Below are positions 7,757-16,988 of a stretch of DNA of 64,000 nucleotides, in pieces. A program made the position numbers and the translations under genes. The stretch spans positions 165,827-229,826 of the forward strand of contig NZ_JACSRA010000002.1 of NCBI RefSeq assembly GCF_014836335.1. Direction: 5' to 3'. Origin of the DNA: Clostridium cibarium (lineage in GTDB: Bacteria > Bacillota > Clostridia > Clostridiales > Clostridiaceae). The notes beneath the pieces were generated by a model. It had not been told where the DNA came from. It worked only from the letters and a program-made list of their open reading frames with translations, and did no database searches. How positions within the stretch are numbered: the stretch's first letter is position 1; each line of letters starts with the position of its first letter.

Positions 7757-9979
7757 TTACAACATATCATAAAGTGCAAATAAATCACTAAGATCGATTT
7801 CATTGTCCCCGTTAATATCAGAATTTGCTTCATTTATTTTATAACTAGGGTTTAATAAGTATTTCTTTAAAGCAATGCTGTCTGCCATAGTAACTTCACC
7901 ATCACCATCAACATCACCTTTAAGTACTGGACTTGGTAACTCTGAAACAAGGTTTGCATAAGTTCCATTAGCAATTGCAATTTCTGATTGAGCCCAGAAA
8001 CGGTGATAATGGAAAACTGGATCTTCTCCTTTATCATAAGCTTCCTTCAACATGTTATATTGAGGATCTTTTTTATACTTAGAACGAATGTCAATAAACT
8101 TAATTCCTGGCTTAATTATATCTCCATTAGCCATCTTTCCTGAATATCCACTTGGAACAAATACTTCTTGCTCAAAGAACTTTTTATAATCAGCTCTCTT
8201 TTCTGGTGAAGATAATCCCTTATCATCTTGATAGCTATTCCACATACGGTCAAGTAATTCTTTAGAAAGCTTTTGAGCTGACATATCATACTGACCATTA
8301 TATAAGGTGTCTTTATATTTATGAGAACCTGCAGCATAATACATTAATGTATTTGCTAAAGATGCTGCTGGTCCAAGATCTTGTGAATAATCCTTTACTT
8401 TTACATGAAGATCAGGATTTCCTGTATATGATCCATCCCATGTATCAGGCTTTCCTGACCATTCTAAGTTAGAAGGAACTTCAAAAGTTCCATCATCTTT
8501 AAGATGAACTTCTCCCTTAACCCAATTAACCCATTTATCAAGAAGTTTACCAGCCTTTTGATCTCCTGTATTATAGAAATATTCAGCTATACGTTGCATT
8601 GACCAAACTTGCATACCAAACCATTGATTACTTGGTGGATCATGATAAACTGGTGCTTCATCATAAGCCATTCCATAGAATGTTGTAGTTCCTGCTGGAT
8701 ACTTACTGTTACTACCATTTTCATCAGTAGTATATGAATTTGTAGCACCACCTGCTATAGCACCTTCTGAACTTTGTAACCATTGATAGAATTCAAGTTG
8801 ACGTTTTAAACTCTTAGCCCAATCCGATTGACCATTTTGAGACTTAGGCTTAAAGTCCTTAGAAGTTGACATAATCCAAGCTGTCATTGGATTTTGATAT
8901 CCAAAGTGATTATGTCCACAAGATATCTTCCAAGACCAATCTGCATTGTCACTTCCACCCCAAGAATAGTACCAACCTAATAAGTAGTGTTGATTAGTTC
9001 CTTGTTTTTGATTATCTGATCCTATACCTATTTCTCTAAAGTATTTATCAAACATTGAGTATCTTAAATAGTCACCCATTTTTGTTGCTTTTGATACTTC
9101 ATTATTTACATTTGATCCTTGTTCCTTAGCCCATTGATCTGCCCAATAAGTTGCTTGAACTGCACGAGCATCTGCATCAGAAGCTATTGTATATCTCCAT
9201 TGTTTTGAATAGCTATCATCTGCATTAAAGATATCTAAGAAACCATTTCCTTTGTCTCCACCCCATTTAAATTTTTCATATGATGGATGAGTGATTGCTT
9301 TCCATACTGACTCGCTAGATCCTCTTTGATAGTTGTTAATGTACGCTGGATTAGTGTCATTTGCATTTCCACGATTTCCATAACCATACCAGTTATCTGT
9401 ATCTAAAAGCCAATGCATTCCATACATTTCATCTGTACCATAAGCACTCTTTAAATCGTTACATATTGGATCTTGTCCAACAGGTGCGTTTGCATCTCTT
9501 CTACTTGGATATTTGTTAATTGATACATATTCATTTATGAAATCTGCAGGATCATTAGGTTTATAAGTATTTAATCCCTTTTGATCTACTCCATGAGGTA
9601 TAGCGTAAGTATCTGCTGATTGCCATGCATCCTTAAATGCAGACCAATCATTAGTGAACTTACCATACATAGCTTCTAACCACATATAGTAACTATAACC
9701 TTCACTTGTTGTTTCATGTCCATAATCAGGACCTTCAACCATTAATGTTTCAACTGAATGATATGGAACCCTTAAAGTTTTTCCATCACTTGTTTTAATT
9801 TCTCTAAAATATCCATTGCTTGGATCATGTATTTTTTCTCTTAAATCTAAGAAATGTTGTTTATACTTTGCACTCTCTTCATCATTTGCAGCCTGAGCTG
9901 TTGAAGTTAGCACTGGTGATAATACAAATGTAGCACTAAGAACAGCTGCTAATATTAATTTAGATTTTGCCTTTATCAC
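7757..9979 (-). CDS. Cellulosomal GH48 processive cellobiohydrolase
   Basis: Protein of 740 residues: signal peptide (1-30), GH48 catalytic domain (about 35-675) and dockerin (about 687-740). It shows the GH48 segment [17 protein letters not shown]; Glu93 aligns with the general acid of characterised GH48 enzymes (Glu55 in Cel48F numbering). DTDNWYGYG and [10 protein letters not shown] are further family signatures. GH48 is the main exo-acting enzyme of clostridial cellulosomes and releases cellobiose from the reducing end. The start is a GTG behind TTAGGGGGG. Upstream lies an orphan Shine-Dalgarno (10049-10056) that may stabilise the transcript. The second dockerin loop ([12 protein letters not shown]) carries an Asn where the other copies mostly have Gly. 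Confidence 0.95.
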   Translation of the reverse strand: MIKAKSKLILAAVLSATFVLSPVLTSTAQAANDEESAKYKQHFLDLREKIHDPSNGYFREIKTSDGKTLRVPYHSVETLMVEGPDYGHETTSEGYSYYMWLEAMYGKFTNDWSAFKDAWQSADTYAIPHGVDQKGLNTYKPNDPADFINEYVSINKYPSRRDANAPVGQDPICNDLKSAYGTDEMYGMHWLLDTDNWYGYGNRGNANDTNPAYINNYQRGSSESVWKAITHPSYEKFKWGGDKGNGFLDIFNADDSYSKQWRYTIASDADARAVQATYWADQWAKEQGSNVNNEVSKATKMGDYLRYSMFDKYFREIGIGSDNQKQGTNQHYLLGWYYSWGGSDNADWSWKISCGHNHFGYQNPMTAWIMSTSKDFKPKSQNGQSDWAKSLKRQLEFYQWLQSSEGAIAGGATNSYTTDENGSNSKYPAGTTTFYGMAYDEAPVYHDPPSNQWFGMQVWSMQRIAEYFYNTGDQKAGKLLDKWVNWVKGEVHLKDDGTFEVPSNLEWSGKPDTWDGSYTGNPDLHVKVKDYSQDLGPAASLANTLMYYAAGSHKYKDTLYNGQYDMSAQKLSKELLDRMWNSYQDDKGLSSPEKRADYKKFFEQEVFVPSGYSGKMANGDIIKPGIKFIDIRSKYKKDPQYNMLKEAYDKGEDPVFHYHRFWAQSEIAIANGTYANLVSELPSPVLKGDVDGDGEVTMADSIALKKYLLNPSYKINEANSDINGDNEIDLSDLFALYDML

Positions 9980-10048
9980 TATAAATCCCCCCTAAGTTTT
10001 TTAAATATATATTGTGAATTCCTTTGCATTTAGTTATTAATTTACCTT

Positions 10049-10056
10049 ACCTCCTT
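10049..10056 (-). promoter_or_regulatory. Orphan Shine-Dalgarno (possible mRNA stabiliser) upstream of GH48
   Basis: The minus strand reads AAGGAGGT, a perfect 8-base complement to the 16S rRNA 3' end, about 70 bases before the GH48 start. There is no start codon at normal spacing. The nearest ATG is 19 bases downstream and opens a 16-codon ORF ending at the GH48 GTG. GH48 has its own GGGGGG site. Such start-less sites are known 5' stabilisers (STAB-SD) in Bacillus; the role here is inferred. Confidence 0.45.
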
Positions 10057-10116
10057 ATTTAATTTCTTAATGCATTGGATTAACAATCGCTTTTTGTTTT
10101 ACTATACATAAATTTA

Positions 10117-11667
10117 CTAAAGTAAATCATATATATCATATAAATCTGCAATATCAACTTCACCATCATTATTTACATCTGCTGCTTTTGTGTTGATATC
10201 ACCTGATTTTCCAAGTAAATATTTTTTTAATGCTATAACATCACTCATTGTGATTTGTCCATCTCCATCTACATCGCCTAGCAATACACTTTTTTCATAA
10301 GTATATTGAACCATTCCAGATAAAGCACCAACTAAACCAGCATTGTAATCAATTGCAACTTCAGTAAATTGATATTGATTTATATCCTCTACATAATTGT
10401 CATTTGCATCTGGTCCACCTACTAATGCCCCAGTTAATACATACTTTGCTTCTTTTTCATTGTCATGGTTGTCGTTAGTATATCCATTAGCTGCTCTATG
10501 ATGTGGATGTTTTGGATAGTTTGAACCAAATCCAACTACATATGACATGTTTTTTGGATTTTTACCTAATATATAATCTAACTGAGACTTTGCAAAATTC
10601 TTCAAAGACTCATCTTTAGTTTGCTTATAATATGCTAAAGCTAGCATTGATTCTGCAGCAGAATACCTAAGCACTCCCCATTCAGTTAAATACTTTAATC
10701 CACCTGGTGTTGTTTTTATTGAATTCTTCCAATAATCCAAGTTGTACTTCATAGCACTTTTATATTTAGCTTCTCCTGTTATTTCAGCTAATTTTAAAAT
10801 TACAGGAAGTTTCATACTATTCCAACACATTGTCCAATTATCATCTAAAGAACTTGAATTTGACATTATTAATTCTTTAGCATCGCTTAAATACTGATTA
10901 TCCCCCGCAGCTTTATAAAGCCAAGTTGCTGCCCAAGCTAAATCATCATTATATTGAGAAGAAACATAATAGCTTTGCCCATTACCGCATCCCCTATTAT
11001 TTTTTCCCATATTGTATAATTCCTTAGCTGCCTGCAAACATTTATTTGCATAGGAGATGTCTTTACCTTTATAATTCAAATACATTAAACTTAATGCTGC
11101 TGAGGTTTCTCCTAAGACATCTGATGCTGGCTTACCTGAATCAGCTACAAATAGCGTTTTTCTCGATCCAGGTTGTTTTTCAGGGCTTCCCCAATAATTA
11201 TGATCTACGTCTCCGTCACCCACTTGATAATAGAATATGTTTTGAGTTGGATGACATTTCAAGAAATAATCTGTAAAATGTTTTAATTGTTGAAGTTGTT
11301 TTGATGTATTTCCACTAAGGTCAAATCCATCTTTAAATTCATATAATGCCCATCCCATTACTGAAGCTGCATAACCTTGAGGAAGTCCAAATTTTACATG
11401 GTCTCCGGCATCATGATACCCCCCAGATAAATCAAGTCCTACATCACTTCCATCAGTTGTATGACAAGCACCTCTCCAATCAAATTCGTTGTTTTCTCCA
11501 GCATCTTTACCACACTTATTGGCATCATAAAATATTATTGAATCTTTTAATGCAGTCTTATAATCCATGCCTTCGCTAGCCCTAGCAATACGTCCTGGAA
11601 TAATGGCCGTAGCCATTATTCCTAAGGCAGTAATTAATGCTATATAACTTCTACTTTTTTTAATCAT
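10117..11667 (-). CDS. Cellulosomal GH9 endoglucanase, GH9-dockerin
   Basis: Protein of 516 residues: signal peptide (1-30), GH9 catalytic domain (about 33-455) and dockerin (about 463-516). Catalytic Asp86 and Asp89 are in [12 protein letters not shown] and the general acid Glu436 in FTEVAIDYNAG. There is no CBM3c and no Ig domain, which matches the short Cel9M type of C. cellulolyticum, an endoglucanase. The dockerin loops are DVDGDGQITMSD and DVNNDGEVDIAD, slightly different from the three enzymes with T-M-A-D. The gene follows GH44-GH5 after a 113-base gap that contains a hairpin. Its Shine-Dalgarno is a run of eight G. Confidence 0.94.
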   Translation of the reverse strand: MIKKSRSYIALITALGIMATAIIPGRIARASEGMDYKTALKDSIIFYDANKCGKDAGENNEFDWRGACHTTDGSDVGLDLSGGYHDAGDHVKFGLPQGYAASVMGWALYEFKDGFDLSGNTSKQLQQLKHFTDYFLKCHPTQNIFYYQVGDGDVDHNYWGSPEKQPGSRKTLFVADSGKPASDVLGETSAALSLMYLNYKGKDISYANKCLQAAKELYNMGKNNRGCGNGQSYYVSSQYNDDLAWAATWLYKAAGDNQYLSDAKELIMSNSSSLDDNWTMCWNSMKLPVILKLAEITGEAKYKSAMKYNLDYWKNSIKTTPGGLKYLTEWGVLRYSAAESMLALAYYKQTKDESLKNFAKSQLDYILGKNPKNMSYVVGFGSNYPKHPHHRAANGYTNDNHDNEKEAKYVLTGALVGGPDANDNYVEDINQYQFTEVAIDYNAGLVGALSGMVQYTYEKSVLLGDVDGDGQITMSDVIALKKYLLGKSGDINTKAADVNNDGEVDIADLYDIYDLL

Positions 11668-11673
11668 CTTTTT

Positions 11674-11681
11674 CCCCCCCC
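11674..11681 (-). promoter_or_regulatory. Eight-G Shine-Dalgarno tract of the GH9 gene
   Basis: A homopolymer of eight C on the plus strand (G in the mRNA) serves as the ribosome binding site seven bases before the ATG. It is the longest such tract in front of any gene in the cluster. Confidence 0.6.
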
Positions 11682-11700
11682 ACTTTAATTCTCAAAACAA

Positions 11701-11742
11701 AGCATAATTAATGATTTTTTAATCATCACTGTCTTATGCTAG
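11701..11742 (-). other. Intergenic hairpin between GH44-GH5 and GH9
   Basis: On the mRNA strand, AGCATAA and TTATGCT enclose TGATGATT and AATCATTA, forming a nested stem. No U-run follows. It is a candidate processing or stabilising hairpin, not a terminator. Confidence 0.45.
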
Positions 11743-11780
11743 AAAACATAACCTTTATTTTGAAACTTATTTTTTATTGC

Positions 11781-14702
11781 TTATAACAAATCATAAAGTG
11801 CAAATAAATCAGAGATATCTACTTCCTTATCTTGATTGATATCTGCATTCTTTTCATTTATCTTATTTTCAGGTGATATTAAATATTTCTTTAAAGCAAT
11901 ACAGTCTGCCATAGTTACTTCTCCATCACCATCAACATCACCTATAACAAGATAAGGTTTGTTTTTATCACTCATAGCCTTAGCACTATCCATAATTACA
12001 TTTGCAATTGAACTAGGATATAATACACGGAACCCATCATAATCTGGATAGTCTTGTTTTCCATCAAATCCTACAGCAGTTAAAATCCAGAACATTGACC
12101 CTGCTCCACCATAATTTAACACTGTATCATTCCATGTCTTATAAACACTCTCTTGATTGCTCTTAATACCATATTCCTCAAGAACTGCTGGCTTATTGAC
12201 CGCTTTAGCTGCATCAATATGATCCTTTATCCATTGAGTACCCCATTCTACTGATCTTCCCCATCCATCTGGATATAGGTGATAAGTACCATAATCTATA
12301 GAAGGAAGTGCTACTATTTTATCCCAATCTACACCTGCTCCTCCGTTATAATCATAATCACTACTATATTTACTGTCTTTTCTGTTAAAGAAACCTTCAT
12401 CTCCAACTGCTACCATATGATCTGGATCGATACTCTTTATATATTCACTCATTTCCTTAACCCAGTTATAAAGAGTAGCTCCTGATTTATCATCTCCACA
12501 TCTAGGTTCATTACCAAGTTCCCAAGTCATAATAGTTGGATCATCTTTATACTTAACTCCTGTCAATGAATTTGTTCTATTTAAGAAATGATTTATATAA
12601 TTTTTATATGCTGTTTTGCAAGCCTCATTTGTGTAGAATTTGTCATGACTACCTGCTCCTGTCCATTGAACATACTTATCTATTCCACCAAAATCCTTCC
12701 AGTTATTTATAAATGGAATAACTAATTTCATACCAGCTTCTTGAGCCTTTTTAACAACATAATCAAATTTCTTAAATCCATTTTCATCATATACACCAAG
12801 ACTTGGTTGTAAAACTATATCACAGCTCTTATCTCCATCAAGAAATCCCCAAGTACGCATTACTTTTAACCCCATAGTTTTTGCTTTATTAAATACATCA
12901 TCAACCATATAATCTGGAGCATAAGGCAAATAATAATTATTTGTACCTTGGAAATAGAATGAACTTCCATCTAAAGAAAATTCACTTCCATTAGCTTTTA
13001 CAAATCCACTTTTTGATTTAGTTGGATCTGTTGGTTGTGGATTATCTTGAGATTTAGCATCTAACACCAAATGACATACTGATAACTGAGGTACTTCATA
13101 AGTAAAACTGTTATCCTTTATATTTGTAATTGAATCTTTTTCCTTAATATCTGAACTGTCTTTATCAAATCCCCAAACCTTACCTGATGTATACTTTTTA
13201 TCTCCAGCAAGGTTTACATTAATCTTCATTGGTTTATCATAATTCTTATTAATTAAAATTACATGAAGTTTATTACTATCTTTACTATCAACTGCTGAAT
13301 AGACAGATGAATTTTCTATATCAGATGTATTCGCTTTTACCTTTATATCACCATAAGTTGAATTTTTCCCATCGTAATTTCTATATAAATTGAAAGCAGC
13401 TTGTGTATAATTTGTATCTCCATTAAATCCCCAAAGTGAAGCGAAATATACATTTTGGTTTGCAAAAATACCAAAAGCATCTGCTTGTGCTATTCCACCT
13501 GAAATATGGTCACCGCCACCAAAATTATATTCAGTAATAGCAAGTTTTGTTCCTGGATAATATTTATTTATTGATGCTTGCATTTTGGGAATAATTGGTG
13601 TTTGATCTTTACACCATTGTCCTATCCAACTATCTTCTTTATAGTTTGAATCCCATAAAGTTCTTGTTGCTTGTATACGTGCCTTATTGCACTCTATATT
13701 ACTAGGATCATTTTTTTCTGTTACTCTAACTCCTCCACCTTTAGCTTCTGGATAATAATGAAAATCAAATACATCAAGTAGTCTCTTTCCTTCAGTAGTT
13801 TCAGCTTGCTTCATTTTATCTAGATAATAATCTACAAACCAAGAATATTTACCTTCAGCTTTAGCTGCATCCCAATCTGAAGCTTTTTGAAGTGATTGAT
13901 ACGCCATCATTCCATATAAAGCTGGTCCAAAAATTTCTGCCTTTGGATCTACATCTTTAACTGCTTTAGAATAGGCTATACTCTTTTCTAAAAGTTCGCT
14001 ACAAGTAACATTTTTAGGATGTATCCTTGAATGTGTACTTGACCATAATCCTGGTTCATTATCTAATGAATATCCCTTTATTCCTGTGGTTGTATCGGCT
14101 TTACCATATTTCTTTGTCAAGAAATTTACAAACTCATCCATATAAACTGCATTATCATTTACATCTGGAGTATCTGCAAAAGCACTATCTTTTTTAGGTT
14201 TTACTTCTAACCATCTTGATGATGGTGCAACTTCTGCTTCTGAAACAGGTCCACTCTTATCCTTAGCTACATACCCTGCCATCTGTAAAGTTACTAACGA
14301 ATATTTTGAATTTGTTTTCAAGGCACCATCGTGGAATGAAGTTACAACTTGTCCAGGTATATTTTGTTCTGAATAAGGACTATTCATATTTAAATAATTA
14401 TCACTTTGATGCTTATAATCACTACCGGCATTGGAAGCATTATTCTCCCAATTATAACCAGTAAATCTATTTCCTCCATCTCTTAAAGCTGTGGCAACTT
14501 GTGTTATTGTCCCTTGATTTCCTCCGAAATCATTATTTGATCCATATATATATGGACTAATATCTTGTCTTTCTGAATTTGTATCTATACTTACGTTTAT
14601 ATTATTAACTTGTCCTTCTTCTGCATTAACCATGTTATATGAGGCAAAAGAAGAAGTTACTGCAAAAGCTAAACATAAGGAAACTAACTTTTTTAATTTC
14701 AT
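11781..14702 (-). CDS. Bifunctional cellulosomal GH44 (xylo)glucanase - GH5 mannanase - dockerin
   Basis: Protein of 973 residues. Order: signal peptide (1-28), GH44 domain (about 30-545), proline/threonine linker (about 552-570), GH5 mannanase-like domain (about 572-912) and dockerin (about 918-973). GH44 acid Glu216 is in LDNEPGLW and nucleophile Glu391 in ITEYNFGGG. GH5 acid Glu732 is in LGNEPRCG and nucleophile Glu843 in LEEYGIK; FQGTNNYYLPY and MRTWGFLDG are typical of GH5_7 mannanases. One chain would therefore cut glucan or xyloglucan and mannan. The start is the ATG at 14702 behind GGTAGGTG; the GTG at 14711 overlaps that site. It lies 30 bases after the GH9-CBM3 gene, clearly in the same operon. 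Confidence 0.93.
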   Translation of the reverse strand: MKLKKLVSLCLAFAVTSSFASYNMVNAEEGQVNNINVSIDTNSERQDISPYIYGSNNDFGGNQGTITQVATALRDGGNRFTGYNWENNASNAGSDYKHQSDNYLNMNSPYSEQNIPGQVVTSFHDGALKTNSKYSLVTLQMAGYVAKDKSGPVSEAEVAPSSRWLEVKPKKDSAFADTPDVNDNAVYMDEFVNFLTKKYGKADTTTGIKGYSLDNEPGLWSSTHSRIHPKNVTCSELLEKSIAYSKAVKDVDPKAEIFGPALYGMMAYQSLQKASDWDAAKAEGKYSWFVDYYLDKMKQAETTEGKRLLDVFDFHYYPEAKGGGVRVTEKNDPSNIECNKARIQATRTLWDSNYKEDSWIGQWCKDQTPIIPKMQASINKYYPGTKLAITEYNFGGGDHISGGIAQADAFGIFANQNVYFASLWGFNGDTNYTQAAFNLYRNYDGKNSTYGDIKVKANTSDIENSSVYSAVDSKDSNKLHVILINKNYDKPMKINVNLAGDKKYTSGKVWGFDKDSSDIKEKDSITNIKDNSFTYEVPQLSVCHLVLDAKSQDNPQPTDPTKSKSGFVKANGSEFSLDGSSFYFQGTNNYYLPYAPDYMVDDVFNKAKTMGLKVMRTWGFLDGDKSCDIVLQPSLGVYDENGFKKFDYVVKKAQEAGMKLVIPFINNWKDFGGIDKYVQWTGAGSHDKFYTNEACKTAYKNYINHFLNRTNSLTGVKYKDDPTIMTWELGNEPRCGDDKSGATLYNWVKEMSEYIKSIDPDHMVAVGDEGFFNRKDSKYSSDYDYNGGAGVDWDKIVALPSIDYGTYHLYPDGWGRSVEWGTQWIKDHIDAAKAVNKPAVLEEYGIKSNQESVYKTWNDTVLNYGGAGSMFWILTAVGFDGKQDYPDYDGFRVLYPSSIANVIMDSAKAMSDKNKPYLVIGDVDGDGEVTMADCIALKKYLISPENKINEKNADINQDKEVDISDLFALYDLL

Positions 14703-14732
14703 TTTAATCACCTACCAAATTATTGAATATTC

Positions 14733-16868
14733 TTATAACAACGCTTCAAGCTCGTATAAATCAGCTATATCTATTTCTCCATCTTTATTTATATCTGCTG
14801 CTTTTTCATTAATCTCAACCTTAGTTGAAATTAAATATTTCTTTAGTAATATCATATCTGTGAGTGTTACTTCACCATCACCATCAAGATCCCCAAGTTT
14901 AACTTCCTTACCTCCTTTTTCAGGAGTGATTCCATAAACTAGAACACCGTCATCATATACTGGTATCTTATTTGTTTGTTTTGGCGCTTCTCCAGGGGTT
15001 TTCTCTATTTCCTCATATGAGAAATCATTAGAGTTATCCCAATAGGTTGCATTTTGATCAATAGATGGTGCTAATATTCTAAATTGAACTTCTTTTCTGT
15101 AATGCTGTTGCCCTCCAGGATATATCTTAGTTCCTGTAAAGTCTGCATTAACGTAATATATATTATTTTTTTCATCCCAAGGTATTAAATTTGATACCTT
15201 AGCTCCCTGATTGTAATTTGTACTTACTTTAATATCTTCAGCCTTATATCCAGCCTTCACAATTTCACTTATGTCTATAAAATATTTGAAAGAAAGTTTA
15301 TCTCCAACCTTTGCTGGCCAACCTGTTTTGTTATATAAAAGAGCTTTTATTTCCATGAAATTAGGCCCGCTGGCATTTACAGCTGCTTCTACATAAAACT
15401 CATCATTAGTTTTAGGTTCTATTGACTTAAAGTTTTCTATAGGTTCTCCTCCGTGTGCCTTATACATTTTGGCTAATGCCCCAACAAAACCAGCATTATA
15501 ATCGCATGCTACTTCGTTATGAGTGAAGTCTTCAACATCATCTATATAACTATCGTCAGCACTAGGTCCTCCTACTAATCCTCCATAAAGGACATGTCTC
15601 TCATATCCAGGCACTCCTTTCTTATCTAACCAAGATCCTTGTGCTCCTCTATGATGTGGATTTTTGGGAGAATTAGTACCAAAACCCACTTCAAAACTTC
15701 TTCCTGTACTTCCTAAAGCATAGTTTAATTGACTTTCCATAAAGTCTTTATATATTGAAACCTTTGATGGTGTACATCCTGACCACTCCGAATATACTCC
15801 TGCTAAAAAAGCTGTAGTAGTTGCATATCTAAGTGAGCCCCATGAACTTAACCATGCTAATCCCTTTGGTGTATATTGAACACGATTTCCATCGTAACCT
15901 GTTGTCCAATAATCTAAATTTCTCTCTGCACTCTCTTTATAAATCGGATTATTTGTTATTCTCGCTAAAAGAATTTGCGCACCAAAATGAACATCATCCC
16001 AACATTGTCCCCATCTATATGAGATTGTTGTCGTTTGCTGTTCAACTCCCCAATGACTAACATATCCTTCTGCTTTTTCTAAATATGAATTATCATTAGT
16101 TGCAAGATACAACCAAGTTGCCGCCCATGAAAGTTCATCCCAGAATCCACTACTTACAGAATAATATGATGATGCTGCTTTATATCCAACATCACTTTTA
16201 GTTTCATCTGCAAATTCAAATAATTCCTTTGCATGTTTTAGACAAGTTTCAGAGTACTCTGGATCAGTATCTTTGAAAATAATAGCAGCTGATGCAAGTG
16301 ATGCTGCTGTTTCTCCACATACAGTTGTTCCAGAATTTTCTTTATCTAACTTAAATGATGGTCTTTCCATCTGCATTACTTCTGGAGGTCCCCACCAATT
16401 ATGATCTTTTCCTCCATCTCCAACTTGATAATAATAAACATCTTTTTCTGGATGACATTTTATAAAATAATCATTAGCCCATTTTATCGAATCCTTAATG
16501 TACTTAAGCTGTCCACTTTTTTCATATGCATCTTTATCTTCATACACAGACCAAGCTAACATTGTTGCTGTATAAGACATTGGTAAATTAAATTTCACGT
16601 GATCTCCAGCATCGTAAAAACCACCTGTAAGATCTAAGCCAGCATCTGACCCGTCTTCCATTCCTGAGTCATTTCTCCAATTATCTCTTTTATCTGAAGG
16701 TAACTTACCAGAACGTTGAAAATCATAAAACATTATAGATTTTTGTAATGCTTCACCATAATTGAAAGTCTTATCTTCTGCTGCAATACTTATATCACTT
16801 GGCATTATTCCAGATGTACAAAAAGTAAGAATCAATAAAACTACAACTTCCTTAATTATTTTTTTCAC
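14733..16868 (-). CDS. Cellulosomal GH9 endoglucanase with CBM3c and dockerin
   Basis: Protein of about 711 residues. Order: signal peptide (1-30), GH9 (about 33-470), CBM3c (about 485-635, starting [17 protein letters not shown]), short linker and dockerin (about 655-711). Catalytic Asp86 and Asp89 are in [12 protein letters not shown] and Glu452 in [16 protein letters not shown]3c fused to GH9 makes a processive endoglucanase, as in C. cellulolyticum Cel9G or C. cellulovorans EngH. The ATG at 16877 touches its own Shine-Dalgarno, so the GTG at 16868 with AAGGGA about eight bases away is preferred. The dockerin is the most divergent of the set ([12 protein letters not shown], ending LEALL). 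It is the first enzyme gene after the scaffoldin. Confidence 0.93.
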   Translation of the reverse strand: MKKIIKEVVVLLILTFCTSGIMPSDISIAAEDKTFNYGEALQKSIMFYDFQRSGKLPSDKRDNWRNDSGMEDGSDAGLDLTGGFYDAGDHVKFNLPMSYTATMLAWSVYEDKDAYEKSGQLKYIKDSIKWANDYFIKCHPEKDVYYYQVGDGGKDHNWWGPPEVMQMERPSFKLDKENSGTTVCGETAASLASAAIIFKDTDPEYSETCLKHAKELFEFADETKSDVGYKAASSYYSVSSGFWDELSWAATWLYLATNDNSYLEKAEGYVSHWGVEQQTTTISYRWGQCWDDVHFGAQILLARITNNPIYKESAERNLDYWTTGYDGNRVQYTPKGLAWLSSWGSLRYATTTAFLAGVYSEWSGCTPSKVSIYKDFMESQLNYALGSTGRSFEVGFGTNSPKNPHHRGAQGSWLDKKGVPGYERHVLYGGLVGGPSADDSYIDDVEDFTHNEVACDYNAGFVGALAKMYKAHGGEPIENFKSIEPKTNDEFYVEAAVNASGPNFMEIKALLYNKTGWPAKVGDKLSFKYFIDISEIVKAGYKAEDIKVSTNYNQGAKVSNLIPWDEKNNIYYVNADFTGTKIYPGGQQHYRKEVQFRILAPSIDQNATYWDNSNDFSYEEIEKTPGEAPKQTNKIPVYDDGVLVYGITPEKGGKEVKLGDLDGDGEVTLTDMILLKKYLISTKVEINEKAADINKDGEIDIADLYELEALL

Positions 16869-16913
16869 TACTATCATCCCTTCTAAAAAATTACACTCAA
16901 ACCAACTTATTGC

Positions 16914-16949
16914 TGACTAATCTTTATAGAAATCTATAAAGATTAGTCA
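16914..16949 (-). other. Strong stem-loop downstream of the scaffoldin gene, no U-tract
   Basis: Perfect 16-bp stem, TGACTAATCTTTATAG (16914-16929) with CTATAAAGATTAGTCA (16934-16949), and a four-base loop. It is not followed by a U-run on the mRNA strand, so it is not an intrinsic terminator. Just after the scaffoldin stop there is a second small hairpin, ATAGGG-AATA-CCCTAT (16964-16979). Such paired hairpins are known in the C. cellulolyticum cip-cel transcript as sites of selective processing and stabilisation. Confidence 0.65.
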
Positions 16950-16988
16950 CAATAATTTATTTTATAGGGAATACCCTATCCTAGTTGG

